A stretch of 20,960 nt of DNA from Eutrophobius sp051275005 (GTDB lineage Bacteria; Pseudomonadota; Gammaproteobacteria; Eutrophobiales; Eutrophobiaceae). This document shows positions 1 to 8,400 of the stretch, piece by piece; the stretch's first letter is position 1; every line of letters starts with the position of its first letter. The stretch spans positions 1 through 20,960 of the forward strand of contig JBNMOP010000044.1 in assembly GCA_051275005.1 (NCBI GenBank), read 5' to 3'. The notes beneath the pieces are model-generated. The model was not told the DNA's origin. It searched no databases and saw only the letters and a program-made list of their open reading frames with translations. A program made the translations under genes and the position numbers.

Positions 1-87
1 AGTTTGAATTATCAATCACCCAATGAGTACGAACTAAAAGTCGCATGAGTGTCAATTATATTGGGGTAAGATCAGATGCTCACAGCG

Positions 88-116
88 TTCGCACCGTTGT
101 GCGCGGCGTTATAACT
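88..116 (+). other. Possible attC-like site end (weak)
   Basis: A short hairpin (GCAC, loop CGTT, GTGC at 91-102) is followed by GCGGCGTTATAAC. This resembles the right end (core GTTRRRY) of an integron attC site, and the PaiB-like reading frame begins 17 bases later, a spacing normal for cassettes. The core is imperfect (GTTATAA) and no matching left core is visible upstream. The assignment is therefore an inference only. Confidence 0.2.
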
Positions 117-126
117 ACATGAGATT

Positions 127-231
127 ATGTATATACCTAAACATTTTAAGATAACAGATAAAGAGGAGATAGTTAGGTTTGTTCATGAAAATGGATTCGG
201 CCAACTTATATGCATATACGCATGTAGCTAA
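127..231 (+). pseudogene. Remnant of PaiB-like FMN-binding regulator (N-terminus only)
   Basis: From ATG 127 the frame reads MYIPKHFKITDKEEI and continues through a VHENGFGQL stretch to a stop at 229-231, giving 34 residues. This is the characteristic start of the PaiB/FMN-binding split-barrel family, whose full proteins are about 200 residues. After GFGQL the similarity ends at once and the frame stops. No continuation of the flavin-binding barrel was recognised in the other frames up to 375. It is a truncated gene left by deletion or recombination, so no function is expected. An overlapping 31-codon frame (191-286) is not recognisable. The call rests on recall of the family N-terminus. Confidence 0.6.
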
Positions 232-332
232 CGAAGGTGGATTTAAATTGTCAGGCTATAGCAATATATTTAAGGTGGTTCAGTGATTTTAGATCTATCC
301 CGGGGTACGTAAAAATGGCAAGAGAAAATGCG

Positions 333-372
333 TAATAACAACCTCAAGAGTGACCGCCGCTTTAGTTAAGAC
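333..372 (+). other. Possible degenerate attC site before the GNAT gene
   Basis: The segment runs TAATAACAACCTCAAG, then GACCGCCGCTTT, then GTTAAGACATTATG, where the final ATG starts the next gene. It recalls a classical attC site (TAACAA, TCAAG, GCCGCTT, then GTTAGACATxATG in aadA-type cassettes) that has lost the right half of its palindrome. The start codon sits six bases after the core-like GTTAAGA, as in gene cassettes. No full R''-L''/L'-R' symmetry is present, so this could be chance. Confidence 0.27.
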
Positions 373-375
373 ATT

Positions 376-852
376 ATGTTCCTTAACGAAAAGCTTCACC
401 TACACCAAATTCAGCCAGATGACTCTGGTATTGCCAGCCTTATAACCAGTTCTTACGAGTTTATGGCACTGTTGTACCCTGCAGAGAGTAATCATTCGCT
501 AAGTATCGCCGATAAAAAAGCAACCAATTGCTTTTTTATCGGCGCCTTCTATGAAGATAAAGCAGTGGGTTGCGGAGCAGTGCAAATTTTTGACAACATG
601 GATTTTGGTGAATTTAAGATGGTTTACGTAGCAGAAGACTTTCGCAGATTAGGTATCTCCAGAAAAATAATGCGGCAACTGGAGGACCATATAGTCTCTC
701 AGGATATCCATATTGCAAGAATGGAAACAGGTAATAAGCAGTCTGAGACTTTTGGTTTATACAGTGATTTAGGTTATGTTGAGTGTGGTCCATTCGGAAA
801 GTATTCGGCTGATCCCAATAGTGTATTCATGGAGAAATATTTTGGAACTTAA
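376..852 (+). CDS. GNAT family N-acetyltransferase
   Basis: A 158-residue single-domain GNAT protein, which would transfer an acetyl group from acetyl-CoA to an amine on an unknown small molecule or protein. The central strand CGAVQ is followed by KMVYVAEDFRRLGISRKIM, the acetyl-CoA pyrophosphate-binding region (R-x-x-G-x-G/S type). The C-terminal part has METGNKQSETFGLYSDLGY and a final FGKYSADPNSVFMEK. That signature is typical of the small GNAT group related to Bacillus YsnE. Length is normal for the family. No clear Shine-Dalgarno sequence precedes the ATG, which lies just after an attC-like remnant, so expression may depend on upstream read-through. The next gene starts about 100 bases downstream on the same strand. 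The fold is clear; the substrate cannot be inferred. Confidence 0.85.
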   Translation: MFLNEKLHLHQIQPDDSGIASLITSSYEFMALLYPAESNHSLSIADKKATNCFFIGAFYEDKAVGCGAVQIFDNMDFGEFKMVYVAEDFRRLGISRKIMRQLEDHIVSQDIHIARMETGNKQSETFGLYSDLGYVECGPFGKYSADPNSVFMEKYFGT

Positions 853-864
853 CCAGTTTTGGCA

Positions 865-900
865 AGAGACCGAGACACTCTATCGTGTGTTACGGTCTCT
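865..900 (+). other. Intergenic hairpin (8-bp stem)
   Basis: AGAGACCG (865-872) pairs perfectly with CGGTCTCT (893-900), with a possible inner ACAC/GTGT pairing. It lies 12 bases after the GNAT stop codon. No T-run follows, so it is not a canonical intrinsic terminator. It may be an mRNA-stabilising hairpin or the relic of a recombination site, since the stop region reads ACTTAAC, a match to the RYYYAAC core. Confidence 0.45.
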
Positions 901-948
901 ATTACGCTGCACATGCCCATGGCGCTACGAATCAAGAGAAATTACTGA

Positions 949-1646
949 ATGCGTCAAATCCTAGTCTACGCCGATTCGCTTAGTTGGGGGATTATCTCTG
1001 ATACGCGTAAACGATTTAGCTTTTATCAGCGCTGGCCCGGCGTCATGGAACTGGAATTAAATAAAAGAGGTAGCAAGGTTCGCGTTATTGAAGATTGTTT
1101 GAATGGTCGCCGAACGAATTTTGACGACCCAATAAAGCCTGGAAGAAATGGGCTAATTGGCCTTGAACAACGAATCGAGATAAATTCTCCTCTATCGCTG
1201 GTCATTGTTTTTCTGGGGACAAATGATTTTCAGGTCATGCATGAATGTACACCGACACATAGTGCGAAAGGTTTAGGTGAAATTGTTGATGAAATCGTCG
1301 GGCACCTATTGAGCCAGATATGCCTGTCCCTAATACTCTTATTATAGCTCCTCCACCAATTCAAAAAACGAAGGGTGATATTGCATTAAAATTTGAAGGA
1401 GCGGAACTAAAGTCTATAGGGCTTGCAACTGCAATTCAGAAGGTAGCAGAAGAGAATGAGTGTTACTTTTTTGATGCAGGTACAATTACAGATACAAGTC
1501 GTGTTGATGGTGTGCATTTAGATGAAGATCAGCATCTTGCGCTTGGTAAAAGCATTAGGCGAGGCTATTATACCGTGGATTTTGCTATGTTAACGTCTGG
1601 CAAGTGTGTTAAGTCGATACCAAAAAAAAGCGTACAACTTACCTAA
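949..1646 (+). pseudogene. SGNH/GDSL-family hydrolase (arylesterase-like), frameshifted
   Basis: Two overlapping frames together encode one SGNH esterase of about 230 residues. The first frame (949 onward) carries block I as ADSLSWG, with the nucleophile Ser retained but the usual GDSL glycine replaced by Ala. It also has the family stretches RWPGVMELEL and FDDP, and block III FLGTND with the oxyanion Asn. The second frame supplies PIEPDMPVPNTLIIAPPPI and block V DGVHLDEDQH with the catalytic Asp and His. The frames join near the GGG at 1300-1302. Adding one base there gives a continuous V-G-A-P-I-E-P, so a single G deletion in a short G run explains the break. The C-terminus runs about 20 residues past the usual end, through a GTTAAGT core-like sequence. 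It is either a genuine pseudogene or a one-base assembly error. Confidence 0.75.
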
Positions 1647-1686
1647 GTCGTTTTTTTATGCAAAATATTTTGCTACGATAAGTCGC

Positions 1687-2208
1687 ATGCACACCTCAGA
1701 AACTAGCCAACTATTGATGGATCTTGGTATCTCATCTGAAATTATTTCTGATCGAAAGTTACTTCAATACGATGAAGCAGATTCATTGGAATTAGCTGAA
1801 ACAGGTGAGGATGGACGAGAACATCTTCTTATTGGTGACGCTGCAAAGGCATGGCATAGTTTAAGAGATGCTGCAAAAACCGATGGTGAACAGATATTTG
1901 TTGTATCAGCGTTTCGATCTATTTCTCGTCAGGCTGAGATAATTAGCAAAAAAATTGAATGCGGTATAAATATTGATGAAATATTATTAGTCTGTGCACC
2001 CCCTGGATATAGCGAGCACCATACAGGCCGTGCATTGGATTTATCTACTCCAGGAATTGAAAGTCTCAATGAAGTATTTGAAAGCTCTACGGCGTTTAAA
2101 TGGCTAGAGCGTAATGCAAAAAAGTTTTCTTTTTCTCTTTCTTACCCCCGTGGCAATGCAGCTGGCTATAATTATGAACCATGGCATTGGTGCTATAGTG
2201 CAACATAA
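1687..2208 (+). CDS. VanY-like D-alanyl-D-alanine carboxypeptidase (peptidase M15B)
   Basis: Predicted zinc carboxypeptidase acting on peptidoglycan stem peptides. The motifs are in order: SAFRSISRQAEII (substrate-binding arginine region), SEHHTGRALDL (the SxHxxGxAxD zinc-binding signature), and EPWHW (general base Glu and third zinc ligand His). The frame is open from 1606, but that segment overlaps the end of the esterase gene. ATG 1687 (MHTSETSQLL) gives about 173 residues with a normal start to the domain, so it is preferred. There is no obvious signal peptide, so the enzyme would be cytoplasmic unless exported in another way. Proteins of this kind occur as single genes in accessory DNA and may act on D-Ala-D-Ala dipeptides or stem peptides; the exact role is inferred. 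Confidence 0.82.
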   Translation: MHTSETSQLLMDLGISSEIISDRKLLQYDEADSLELAETGEDGREHLLIGDAAKAWHSLRDAAKTDGEQIFVVSAFRSISRQAEIISKKIECGINIDEILLVCAPPGYSEHHTGRALDLSTPGIESLNEVFESSTAFKWLERNAKKFSFSLSYPRGNAAGYNYEPWHWCYSAT

Positions 2209-2308
2209 TATTTTTAATTTGTACGATGAGTGTTAGTGTCGATTTTTAGTTATATGCTTTTAATGACCACTACCTGAATAGGTAACGGTAATACACAGGA
2301 GTAATTTA

Positions 2309-2617
2309 ATGAAGAGAATTATGGTTCGGTATAAAGTAAAAGCAGATAAAATTTCTGAAAATGAGGCTTTTATTTCCAAGGTATTCGAAGAACTTTATAG
2401 TAAACAACCAAAGGGAATACGTTACGCTTCCTTTAAACTTCCTGATGGGCAAAGCTTTGTTCACATCCTTTCCATCGAGACAGATGATGCAAGTAATCCC
2501 CTGGCTGAGTTATCGTCATTTAAGGCTTTTATCGAACAGATCAAGAACCGCTGTGAAGAGCCTCCGATTCCTTCGGAGCTTACTGAGGTAGGGACCTATA
2601 ATTTCTTTGGGTCATGA
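2309..2617 (+). CDS. Small ABM-like (dimeric alpha-beta barrel) protein
   Basis: A 102-residue protein beginning MKRIMVRYKVKADKISENE and ending ELTEVGTYNFFGS. The pattern (VRYKVK, then FEELYSKQPKGIRYASFKLPDG, FVHILS, NPLAELSSFKAF, and CEEPP) matches a group of small proteins with the antibiotic-biosynthesis-monooxygenase fold. Most members have no known reaction. A good Shine-Dalgarno sequence (AGGAG, 2297-2301) lies eight bases before the ATG, unlike its neighbours. No catalytic residues can be assigned and it may be a stress or detoxification protein. The overlapping frame at 2361-2591 is a shadow. Confidence 0.72.
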   Translation: MKRIMVRYKVKADKISENEAFISKVFEELYSKQPKGIRYASFKLPDGQSFVHILSIETDDASNPLAELSSFKAFIEQIKNRCEEPPIPSELTEVGTYNFFGS

Positions 2618-2681
2618 GATTTCATTGCACACGTTAGAATTATGGTTGTCGTTTTGACGATTAGCTAAACCCTACGTTCGT

Positions 2682-3173
2682 ATGCATGTCACGATGCGAC
2701 AAGCCGATATTGATGATACTAACGGAGTATCAAATATACTCTCTGAAGCCGCGCTGTGGCTTATAAATTGCAATATGCCTCTTTGGAAATTAACTGACCT
2801 GTCTGAAGATATGATTAGAGAGGATGTAAATAGAGGTTTATTTCATATGGCACTATGTAATGATGAAGCCGCTGGTATTATAAAATTTCAACATGAAGAC
2901 GACAAATATTGGCCTGAAGCAAAACCTGGTGAAGCAGGGTACGTACATCGATTGGCAGTAAGACGAAAATTTTCTGGAGGGGATGTGTCAACTGCTATGT
3001 TGAAGTGGGCGGTAAAGCGTGCTCAATCTAATGGTTATGATTATCTACGTTTAGACTGTGTTATTGATCGGCGCAAGCTTAGATCCATATATGAAGACTT
3101 TGGGTTTACCTATTATAGTGACCATGACCTTGGTGCATACCAGGTAGCTCGTTATCAATATAATGTTAAGTAA
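2682..3173 (+). CDS. GNAT family N-acetyltransferase
   Basis: A 163-residue protein with the GNAT fold. The N-terminal half has ALWLINCNMPLWKLTDLSE and a GIIKFQHEDDKYWPE strand. The acetyl-CoA region reads YVHRLAVRRKFSGGDVSTAML and is followed by LRLDCVIDRRKLRSIYEDFGF. The last pattern (RLDC, LRxxYEDFGF) typifies a subgroup of uncharacterised acetyltransferases. The R-x-x-G-x-G/A loop is slightly altered (RRKFSGGD). Either ATG 2682 or ATG 2694 (MRQADIDD) could be the start; the second gives the more usual N-terminus, and neither has a strong ribosome-binding site. It is not a close copy of the GNAT at 376-852. Substrate unknown. Confidence 0.82.
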   Translation: MHVTMRQADIDDTNGVSNILSEAALWLINCNMPLWKLTDLSEDMIREDVNRGLFHMALCNDEAAGIIKFQHEDDKYWPEAKPGEAGYVHRLAVRRKFSGGDVSTAMLKWAVKRAQSNGYDYLRLDCVIDRRKLRSIYEDFGFTYYSDHDLGAYQVARYQYNVK

Positions 3174-3347
3174 ATGCTCTAGATTGCTTTTTTATAAGTT
3201 AAATTGCTGCAATGCGTTATCCACGCAACAAGTATATTTGGCGATCTTCAACCAATTACGCAGTATATGTTCACTGTAAAAACATTATTCTGATTGAAAA
3301 TTGAGAGGGTGGTTTTACGTTCCTGACTGTCTCTCGGTCTACAATTC

Positions 3348-3380
3348 TTGACGTCATGCCTGAGTCCGATTATCTTGACA
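3348..3380 (+). promoter_or_regulatory. Candidate promoter(s) for the amidohydrolase gene
   Basis: TTGACG (3348-3353) and TATCTT (3371-3376) are separated by 17 bases, giving 5/6 and 4/6 matches to the sigma-70 hexamers. A perfect TTGACA (3375-3380) overlaps but has no good -10 at the right distance. The start codon is at 3425, after a GGAG ribosome-binding sequence. Assigned by eye. Confidence 0.4.
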
Positions 3381-3424
3381 TAAATATTCCCATACTTTAG
3401 TCATCCAGATGTTAGGAGATTTCC

Positions 3425-4690
3425 ATGCGAAACAACGAAACAATTTCTAGTCCAGTTTTACATCGTAATATTTTGTCTTTGGTGGTTCTTTTCATAACTG
3501 TCTCGTTTTCTGCAATACAGACTGGTGTGGCGCAGACTTCCAGCAATGTCACCGTGTTCGAAGGCGCCAGGCTCATCGTCGGAGATGGTAGCGCGACGAT
3601 TGAGGATTCAGCATTTATTGTCGTGGATGATCGATTGACTCACATTGGACGTCGTGGGGTAGTCGTTGTGCCGTCTGGTGCGACACTGGTTAATCTTCGT
3701 GGCAAGACCGTCATGCCAACGATAATAGACACACATAAACATCTGTCAGGTGATAGAGAAAAACTCATCGAGCAGCTTCGAAAACTGGCCTATTTTGGGA
3801 TCGGTGCTGTATTGAGTCTCGGTCAAGATGTGAGCGATCAACCCTTCAAGGTACGTGATGAAATAATCCCAGGCGCAGCACGATTTTATACAGCGGGGCG
3901 TGGTATCACGACGCCAGAACCAGGTCGGTCTGAGGTCGCTTACTGGATAAAGAGTGCAGAAGAGGGGAGGGAAGCTATCCAGGAACAGGCTGCCAGGAAG
4001 GTTGATTTTATTAAAATCTGGGTTGATGATCGTAATGGTCAGTATAAAAAAACGTCACAAGCACAATATAGTGCAATTATCGATGAGGCACATAAACATG
4101 GGATCCGTGTCGCAGCACACATCTATTCGATGTCGGACGCAAAAGGATTACTGCGTGCTGGTCTAGATGCCTTTGCGCATGGTATCCGTGACAGGGATAT
4201 AGACGATGAAACTGTCGCGCTGTTCAAAGAACGTCCCCATGTTGTTCTTATTCCTAATCTTCCTAATCGTGGCGTGGCAACGGATATGAGCTGGCTCCGT
4301 GGATCTATCCCGGATGAAGAACTCAATAAATTACAGGCGGGGGCAACGGACAAACCTAAGGTTCAGGAATTCTTTGGAATTCAGGCACGTAATATGGTCC
4401 GGTTACATAAGGCAGGTGTAAAAGTCACCCAAGGCACTGATGGAAGTGTTCTTTGGGAGCCACATGTGCAGATGGAAGACATGGTTGCAGCAGGGTTAAC
4501 ACCTTCTGAGGTGATCGTTGCAGCAACTCATAACTCTGCAGAGCTGCTGCGACTTAATGACGCTGGTACCATGGAGGCGGGTAAAAGCGCGGACTTTATC
4601 GTTCTAGACGCGAACCCACTTGAAGACATAACGAATACACGGCGGATCAATTCAGTTTACCTGCGTGGCAAGATAATCGATCGTGACTAA
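3425..4690 (+). CDS. Exported amidohydrolase (imidazolonepropionase-like family)
   Basis: A 421-residue metal-dependent hydrolase of the amidohydrolase superfamily. Residues 1-37 form a Sec-type signal peptide: a basic start, a hydrophobic run (ILSLVVLFITVSFSAI) and cleavage near GVAQ-TSS. It should therefore act in the periplasm or outside. The metal-site residues are visible: HKH (104 and 106, replacing the usual HxH), Lys197 in DFIKIWVDD, His232 in AAHIYS, His252 in FAHGI and Asp339 in TQGTDG. The C-terminal strand (GKSADFIVLDANPLEDI) completes the composite beta domain. Relatives include prolidase-like and imidazolonepropionase-like enzymes, so the substrate is uncertain. TTAGGAG lies before the ATG. 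It is flanked by about 250 bp of non-coding DNA on each side and is probably monocistronic. By eye it uses more G/C-ending codons than the genes before it. Confidence 0.87.
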   Translation: MRNNETISSPVLHRNILSLVVLFITVSFSAIQTGVAQTSSNVTVFEGARLIVGDGSATIEDSAFIVVDDRLTHIGRRGVVVVPSGATLVNLRGKTVMPTIIDTHKHLSGDREKLIEQLRKLAYFGIGAVLSLGQDVSDQPFKVRDEIIPGAARFYTAGRGITTPEPGRSEVAYWIKSAEEGREAIQEQAARKVDFIKIWVDDRNGQYKKTSQAQYSAIIDEAHKHGIRVAAHIYSMSDAKGLLRAGLDAFAHGIRDRDIDDETVALFKERPHVVLIPNLPNRGVATDMSWLRGSIPDEELNKLQAGATDKPKVQEFFGIQARNMVRLHKAGVKVTQGTDGSVLWEPHVQMEDMVAAGLTPSEVIVAATHNSAELLRLNDAGTMEAGKSADFIVLDANPLEDITNTRRINSVYLRGKIIDRD

Positions 4691-4881
4691 ATGAAACAAT
4701 AAATTATTTATAAATGCTCATCAGAATTTGAGAATTGAGATTTCAGTTTGCCAGATATTACATCTGTCAACATGCACAAATTTTGTATTTAAATAATAAA
4801 ACATTAAATATTTATCGTGTGGTTATTCCGAACAGGAAGATAAAAAGACCATCATGATGAAATAGATATTGGATCTGGACA

Positions 4882-4918
4882 AATCGAACCGGTCTAAAAA
4901 TTCTTTTAGATAATCGAA
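4882..4918. repeat. Hairpin flanked by 7-bp direct repeats
   Basis: TCTAAAA (4893-4899), loop ATTC, TTTTAGA (4904-4910) form a perfect 7-bp stem. It is bracketed by two copies of AATCGAA at 4882-4888 and 4912-4918. It lies just past the 3' end of the minus-strand GNAT gene and could be a weak transcript end, but no T-run follows. The rest of 4691-4924 is AT-rich with no recognisable gene. Confidence 0.35.
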
Positions 4919-4924
4919 TGTAAT

Positions 4925-5419
4925 TTATTGAGGGTGAATCTGCTGCCCATAGTATAAATGAGAGCCTTTTTGATTATTCATCTCTGCGACATCAGGTAAT
5001 TCTGCCCATCTCAAAAATCCAAGCTTTTCTAAAAGACTCGCACTTGCAAGGTTAGACTTGAGAATAATGGCAAGTAAGGTACTAATTTCTATACTGGGAC
5101 AAAGTCCAATTAGATGCTTAACCAATGCTGTGGCGATACCATTGCGAGTGTGGTTGGAGTGCACATGGTAACTAATTTCTGCGGTATTTTGAAATGCGTC
5201 ACGTCCAGAACGATAATCAGTGAGATTAGCCCAGCCAACAACATCACCTTTTAATTCTGCAATAATAAGTGGACGATTATCTGTATGTGATTGTAACCAC
5301 TGCATACGTTCGTCAATATTAAAGGTCTTCGTGTAACCAATGGCGCCTGTAGTTATAGCCTGATTATGAATGTTAACGATTTGTTCGAGATCACTGGGGA
5401 GGGGAGAACGAATATTCAT
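4925..5419 (-). CDS. PAT-like GNAT N-acetyltransferase
   Basis: A 164-residue protein resembling the phosphinothricin acetyltransferase (PAT/Bar, YncA-like) branch of GNAT. It starts MNIRSPLPSDLEQIVNIHNQ, as that branch does, and has a VGWANLTDYRSGRDAF strand. The acetyl-CoA loop is SNHTRNGIATALVKHL, followed by NLASASLLEKLGF. Family enzymes acetylate phosphinothricin, methionine sulfoximine/sulfone or similar amino-acid analogues. The gene starts 22 bases after the metH stop on the same strand and is probably co-transcribed with it. A role in disposing of methionine-derived analogues would fit that position but is only an inference. The start codon is clear; no strong terminator follows. Confidence 0.83.
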   Translation of the reverse strand: MNIRSPLPSDLEQIVNIHNQAITTGAIGYTKTFNIDERMQWLQSHTDNRPLIIAELKGDVVGWANLTDYRSGRDAFQNTAEISYHVHSNHTRNGIATALVKHLIGLCPSIEISTLLAIILKSNLASASLLEKLGFLRWAELPDVAEMNNQKGSHLYYGQQIHPQ

Positions 5420-5441
5420 CTATTGCGACCGAGCTTTTGTT

Positions 5442-8400
5442 TTAATCAGGACTTTCTGAATCATATCCCAATGAAGGAGACAATGATTTTTCGATCTGGT
5501 GGAATTCTACGCCTTTTCTCTTTGCGTAATCGTGCACTTGATCGTTATTAATTTTTCCCAGCCCAAAATATCGAGAATCAGGGTTGGAAAAATACCAGCC
5601 GCTGACAGCAGCGGTGGGATACATTGCCCAGGAATCTGTCAATGTTATACCAGTATTTTTTTCAACATCGAGGATCTCCCATAATATACCTTTTTCAGTA
5701 TGATCCGGACAAGCAGGGTAACCTGGCGCAGGGCGTATACCCTGGTATTTCTCCGATATTAGCGCATCACTATCGAGTTTTTCGTTTGTAACATACCCCC
5801 AATATTCCTCTCGTGTCCTTAGGTGTATGCGCTCTGCAAACGCTTCCGCCAAACGATCCGCCAAGGCTTTCACCATTATTGCACTATAGTCATCAAGGTC
5901 ATCTTCAAATTGTTTTATTTTCTCTTCGATTCCAAATCCACATGCTACGGCAAACGCACCTATATAATCCTTAACGTGCGTTTCTTCGGGTGCAATAAAG
6001 TCTGACAGTGAGTAGTTATATTGCCCTGGCGGTTTTCGTGTTTGTTGTCTGAGAAAATGTAATGTGCTTAACAATCCCTTACGTTTATCATCGATATAGA
6101 TGTTAATGTCATCATGGCCTATGGAATTTGCCGGAAAAATACCGATCACGCCATGGGCCTTAAACCACTTTTCGTCTATGATTTGTTTAAGCATTTTTTT
6201 AGCATCACTAAATAATTTTGTTGCTGCATCACCCACCACTTTATCTTTTAGAATTCGTGGATATTTTCCTGCAAGCTCCCATGCCATGAAAAAAGGTGTC
6301 CAATCGATATAATCAGCCAACACAGCAAGGGGGTAATCTTTTAATACAGTAATGCCAGGTTTGGTCGGTGGTGTCGGCGTGTAGTTAACCCAGTCAATGA
6401 CATGACGATTGGAACGTGCTTCTTCTATGGAGAGCCAGTTTATTTTCTGTTGTCGTCCTGCATGACGTTCACGGACAATTATATATTCGTCACTAATCTC
6501 TTTTACATAGGCGGGTTTCAAGTCTTTACTGATTAATTTCTGTGCCACACCCACAGCACGGGAGGCGTCCTTAACATGGATGACCGGTTCGTTATATTGA
6601 GGATCAATTTTTACCGCAGTATGGGCACGTGATGTTGTAGCTCCACCTATCATTAATGGCAAATGAAATTCCTGACGCTTCATTTCCTTGGCGACGTGTA
6701 CCATCTCATCCAACGAAGGCGTAATGAGGCCACTTAGACCAATAATATCGGCTTTTTCATCTTTTGCTGTCTGTAGTATTTTTGCTGCGGGTACCATAAC
6801 GCCGAGATCTACCACATCAAAATTATTACATTGCAGGACAACACCAACAATATTTTTGCCGATGTCATGCACATCACCTTTGACTGTTGCCATGATGATC
6901 TTACCTTTGGATGATAAGTTTCCACTTTTTTGTTTTTCAGCTTCAATAAAAGGGATCAGGTATGCCACGGCCTTTTTCATTACGCGTGCACTTTTGACTA
7001 CCTGGGGTAGAAACATTTTCCCAGAACCAAACAAATCTCCTACTACATTCATGCCGTCCATTAACGGGCCTTCAATAACCTGTATTGAGGCAGGGAAGAG
7101 TTCTTTGGCTTCTATGGTATCTTCGACGATAAAATCATCAATGCCTTTTACCAGGGCGTGGGTAATGCGTTCCTGAACTGTCGTATTGTCACGCCAGGTA
7201 TGTTCATTAACCTTTTCTTTTGTTTCTTGTTGTGTCACAGATTCTGCGAAATCAACGAGTCTATCTGTTGAATCATCTCTACGATTTAATAAAACGTCTT
7301 CCACACGTTGCAACAGGTCTTTTGAAATTTCATCATAGATTTCTAATTGTCCGGCGTTGACGATAGCCATATCCATACCCGCCTTGATTCCGTGATACAG
7401 AAATGCTGAATGCATAGCCTCACGTACCGGGTTATTTCCGCGAAATGAAAATGATATATTACTTAAACCACCGCTTACCATTGCATAGGGAAGATGTTCT
7501 TTTATCAGGCGCGTCGCCTCAAAAAACGACACTGCATAATCATTATGTTCAGACATTCCCGTGGCTATGGTGAGAATATTCGGATCAAAGATTATATCTT
7601 CTGGTGGGATGCCTGCCTGATCAACTAGCAGATCATACGACCGCTTTGCTACCTCAAATCGCCTCTCAGTGGTATCGGCCTGACCTTGTTCATCAAATCC
7701 CATGACAACCACAGCTGCGCCATATCGTCTGAGGAGGACAGCATGTTCCAGGAATTCTTTTTCACCTTCTTTCAAACTGATAGAGTTGACGATACCTTTG
7801 CCCTGTATACAGCGTAATCCTGCCTCTATCACTGACCATCTTGAAGAATCAATCATAATAGGAATTCGACATATATCTGGTTCTGCGCTGACCAGGCAGA
7901 GGAAGTCGTGCATCAGCTTTTCCGATTCGAGCATGCCTTCGTCCATACAAATGTCGATGATCTGTGCACCGTTCTCTACTTGTTGCCTGGCGATGTCCAA
8001 TGCCTGTTCAAGGTTACCTTCCTTTATGAGACGTAGAAATTTGGGTGATCCAGCTACGTTTGTACGTTCACCAATATTTATGAAATTTGTATCAGGCGTC
8101 ACCGTGAGAGGTTCCAAACCACTTAATCTTAAGGTTCGATCTATTTGAGGAATTTTTCTAGGAGTAATACCTTCAACACTTGATGCGATGGAATGAATGT
8201 GTTGGGGTGTGGTACCGCAACATCCTCCCACTATATTAAGAAATCCAGATTCTGCCCAGTCTTTTATTTCTTTAGCCATAGTATCGGCATCCAGCTCGTA
8301 TTCACCAAATTCATTTGGAAGACCAGCATTGGGATGGGCACTAACATGGGTTTCACTAATCCGGGAAAGTTCTTCTACATATTGTCGTAATTCATGGGGG

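Noticed and set aside
865..900. Intrinsic terminator after the first GNAT
   Set aside because: The stem is good but no T-run follows, so it is kept only as a hairpin.
776..964. 62-codon frame between the GNAT and esterase genes
   Set aside because: It overlaps the end of the GNAT gene in another frame and resembles no known protein; the space is better explained by a hairpin and a spacer.
1606..1686. N-terminal extension of the VanY-like gene
   Set aside because: These 27 codons overlap the esterase gene and have no family similarity; ATG 1687 gives a normal protein.
3213..3227. TGCGT-TATCC-ACGCA hairpin as a full attC site
   Set aside because: The stem is only 5 bp and the flanking core pairs are not symmetrical, so it is mentioned only as weak context for the cassette hypothesis.
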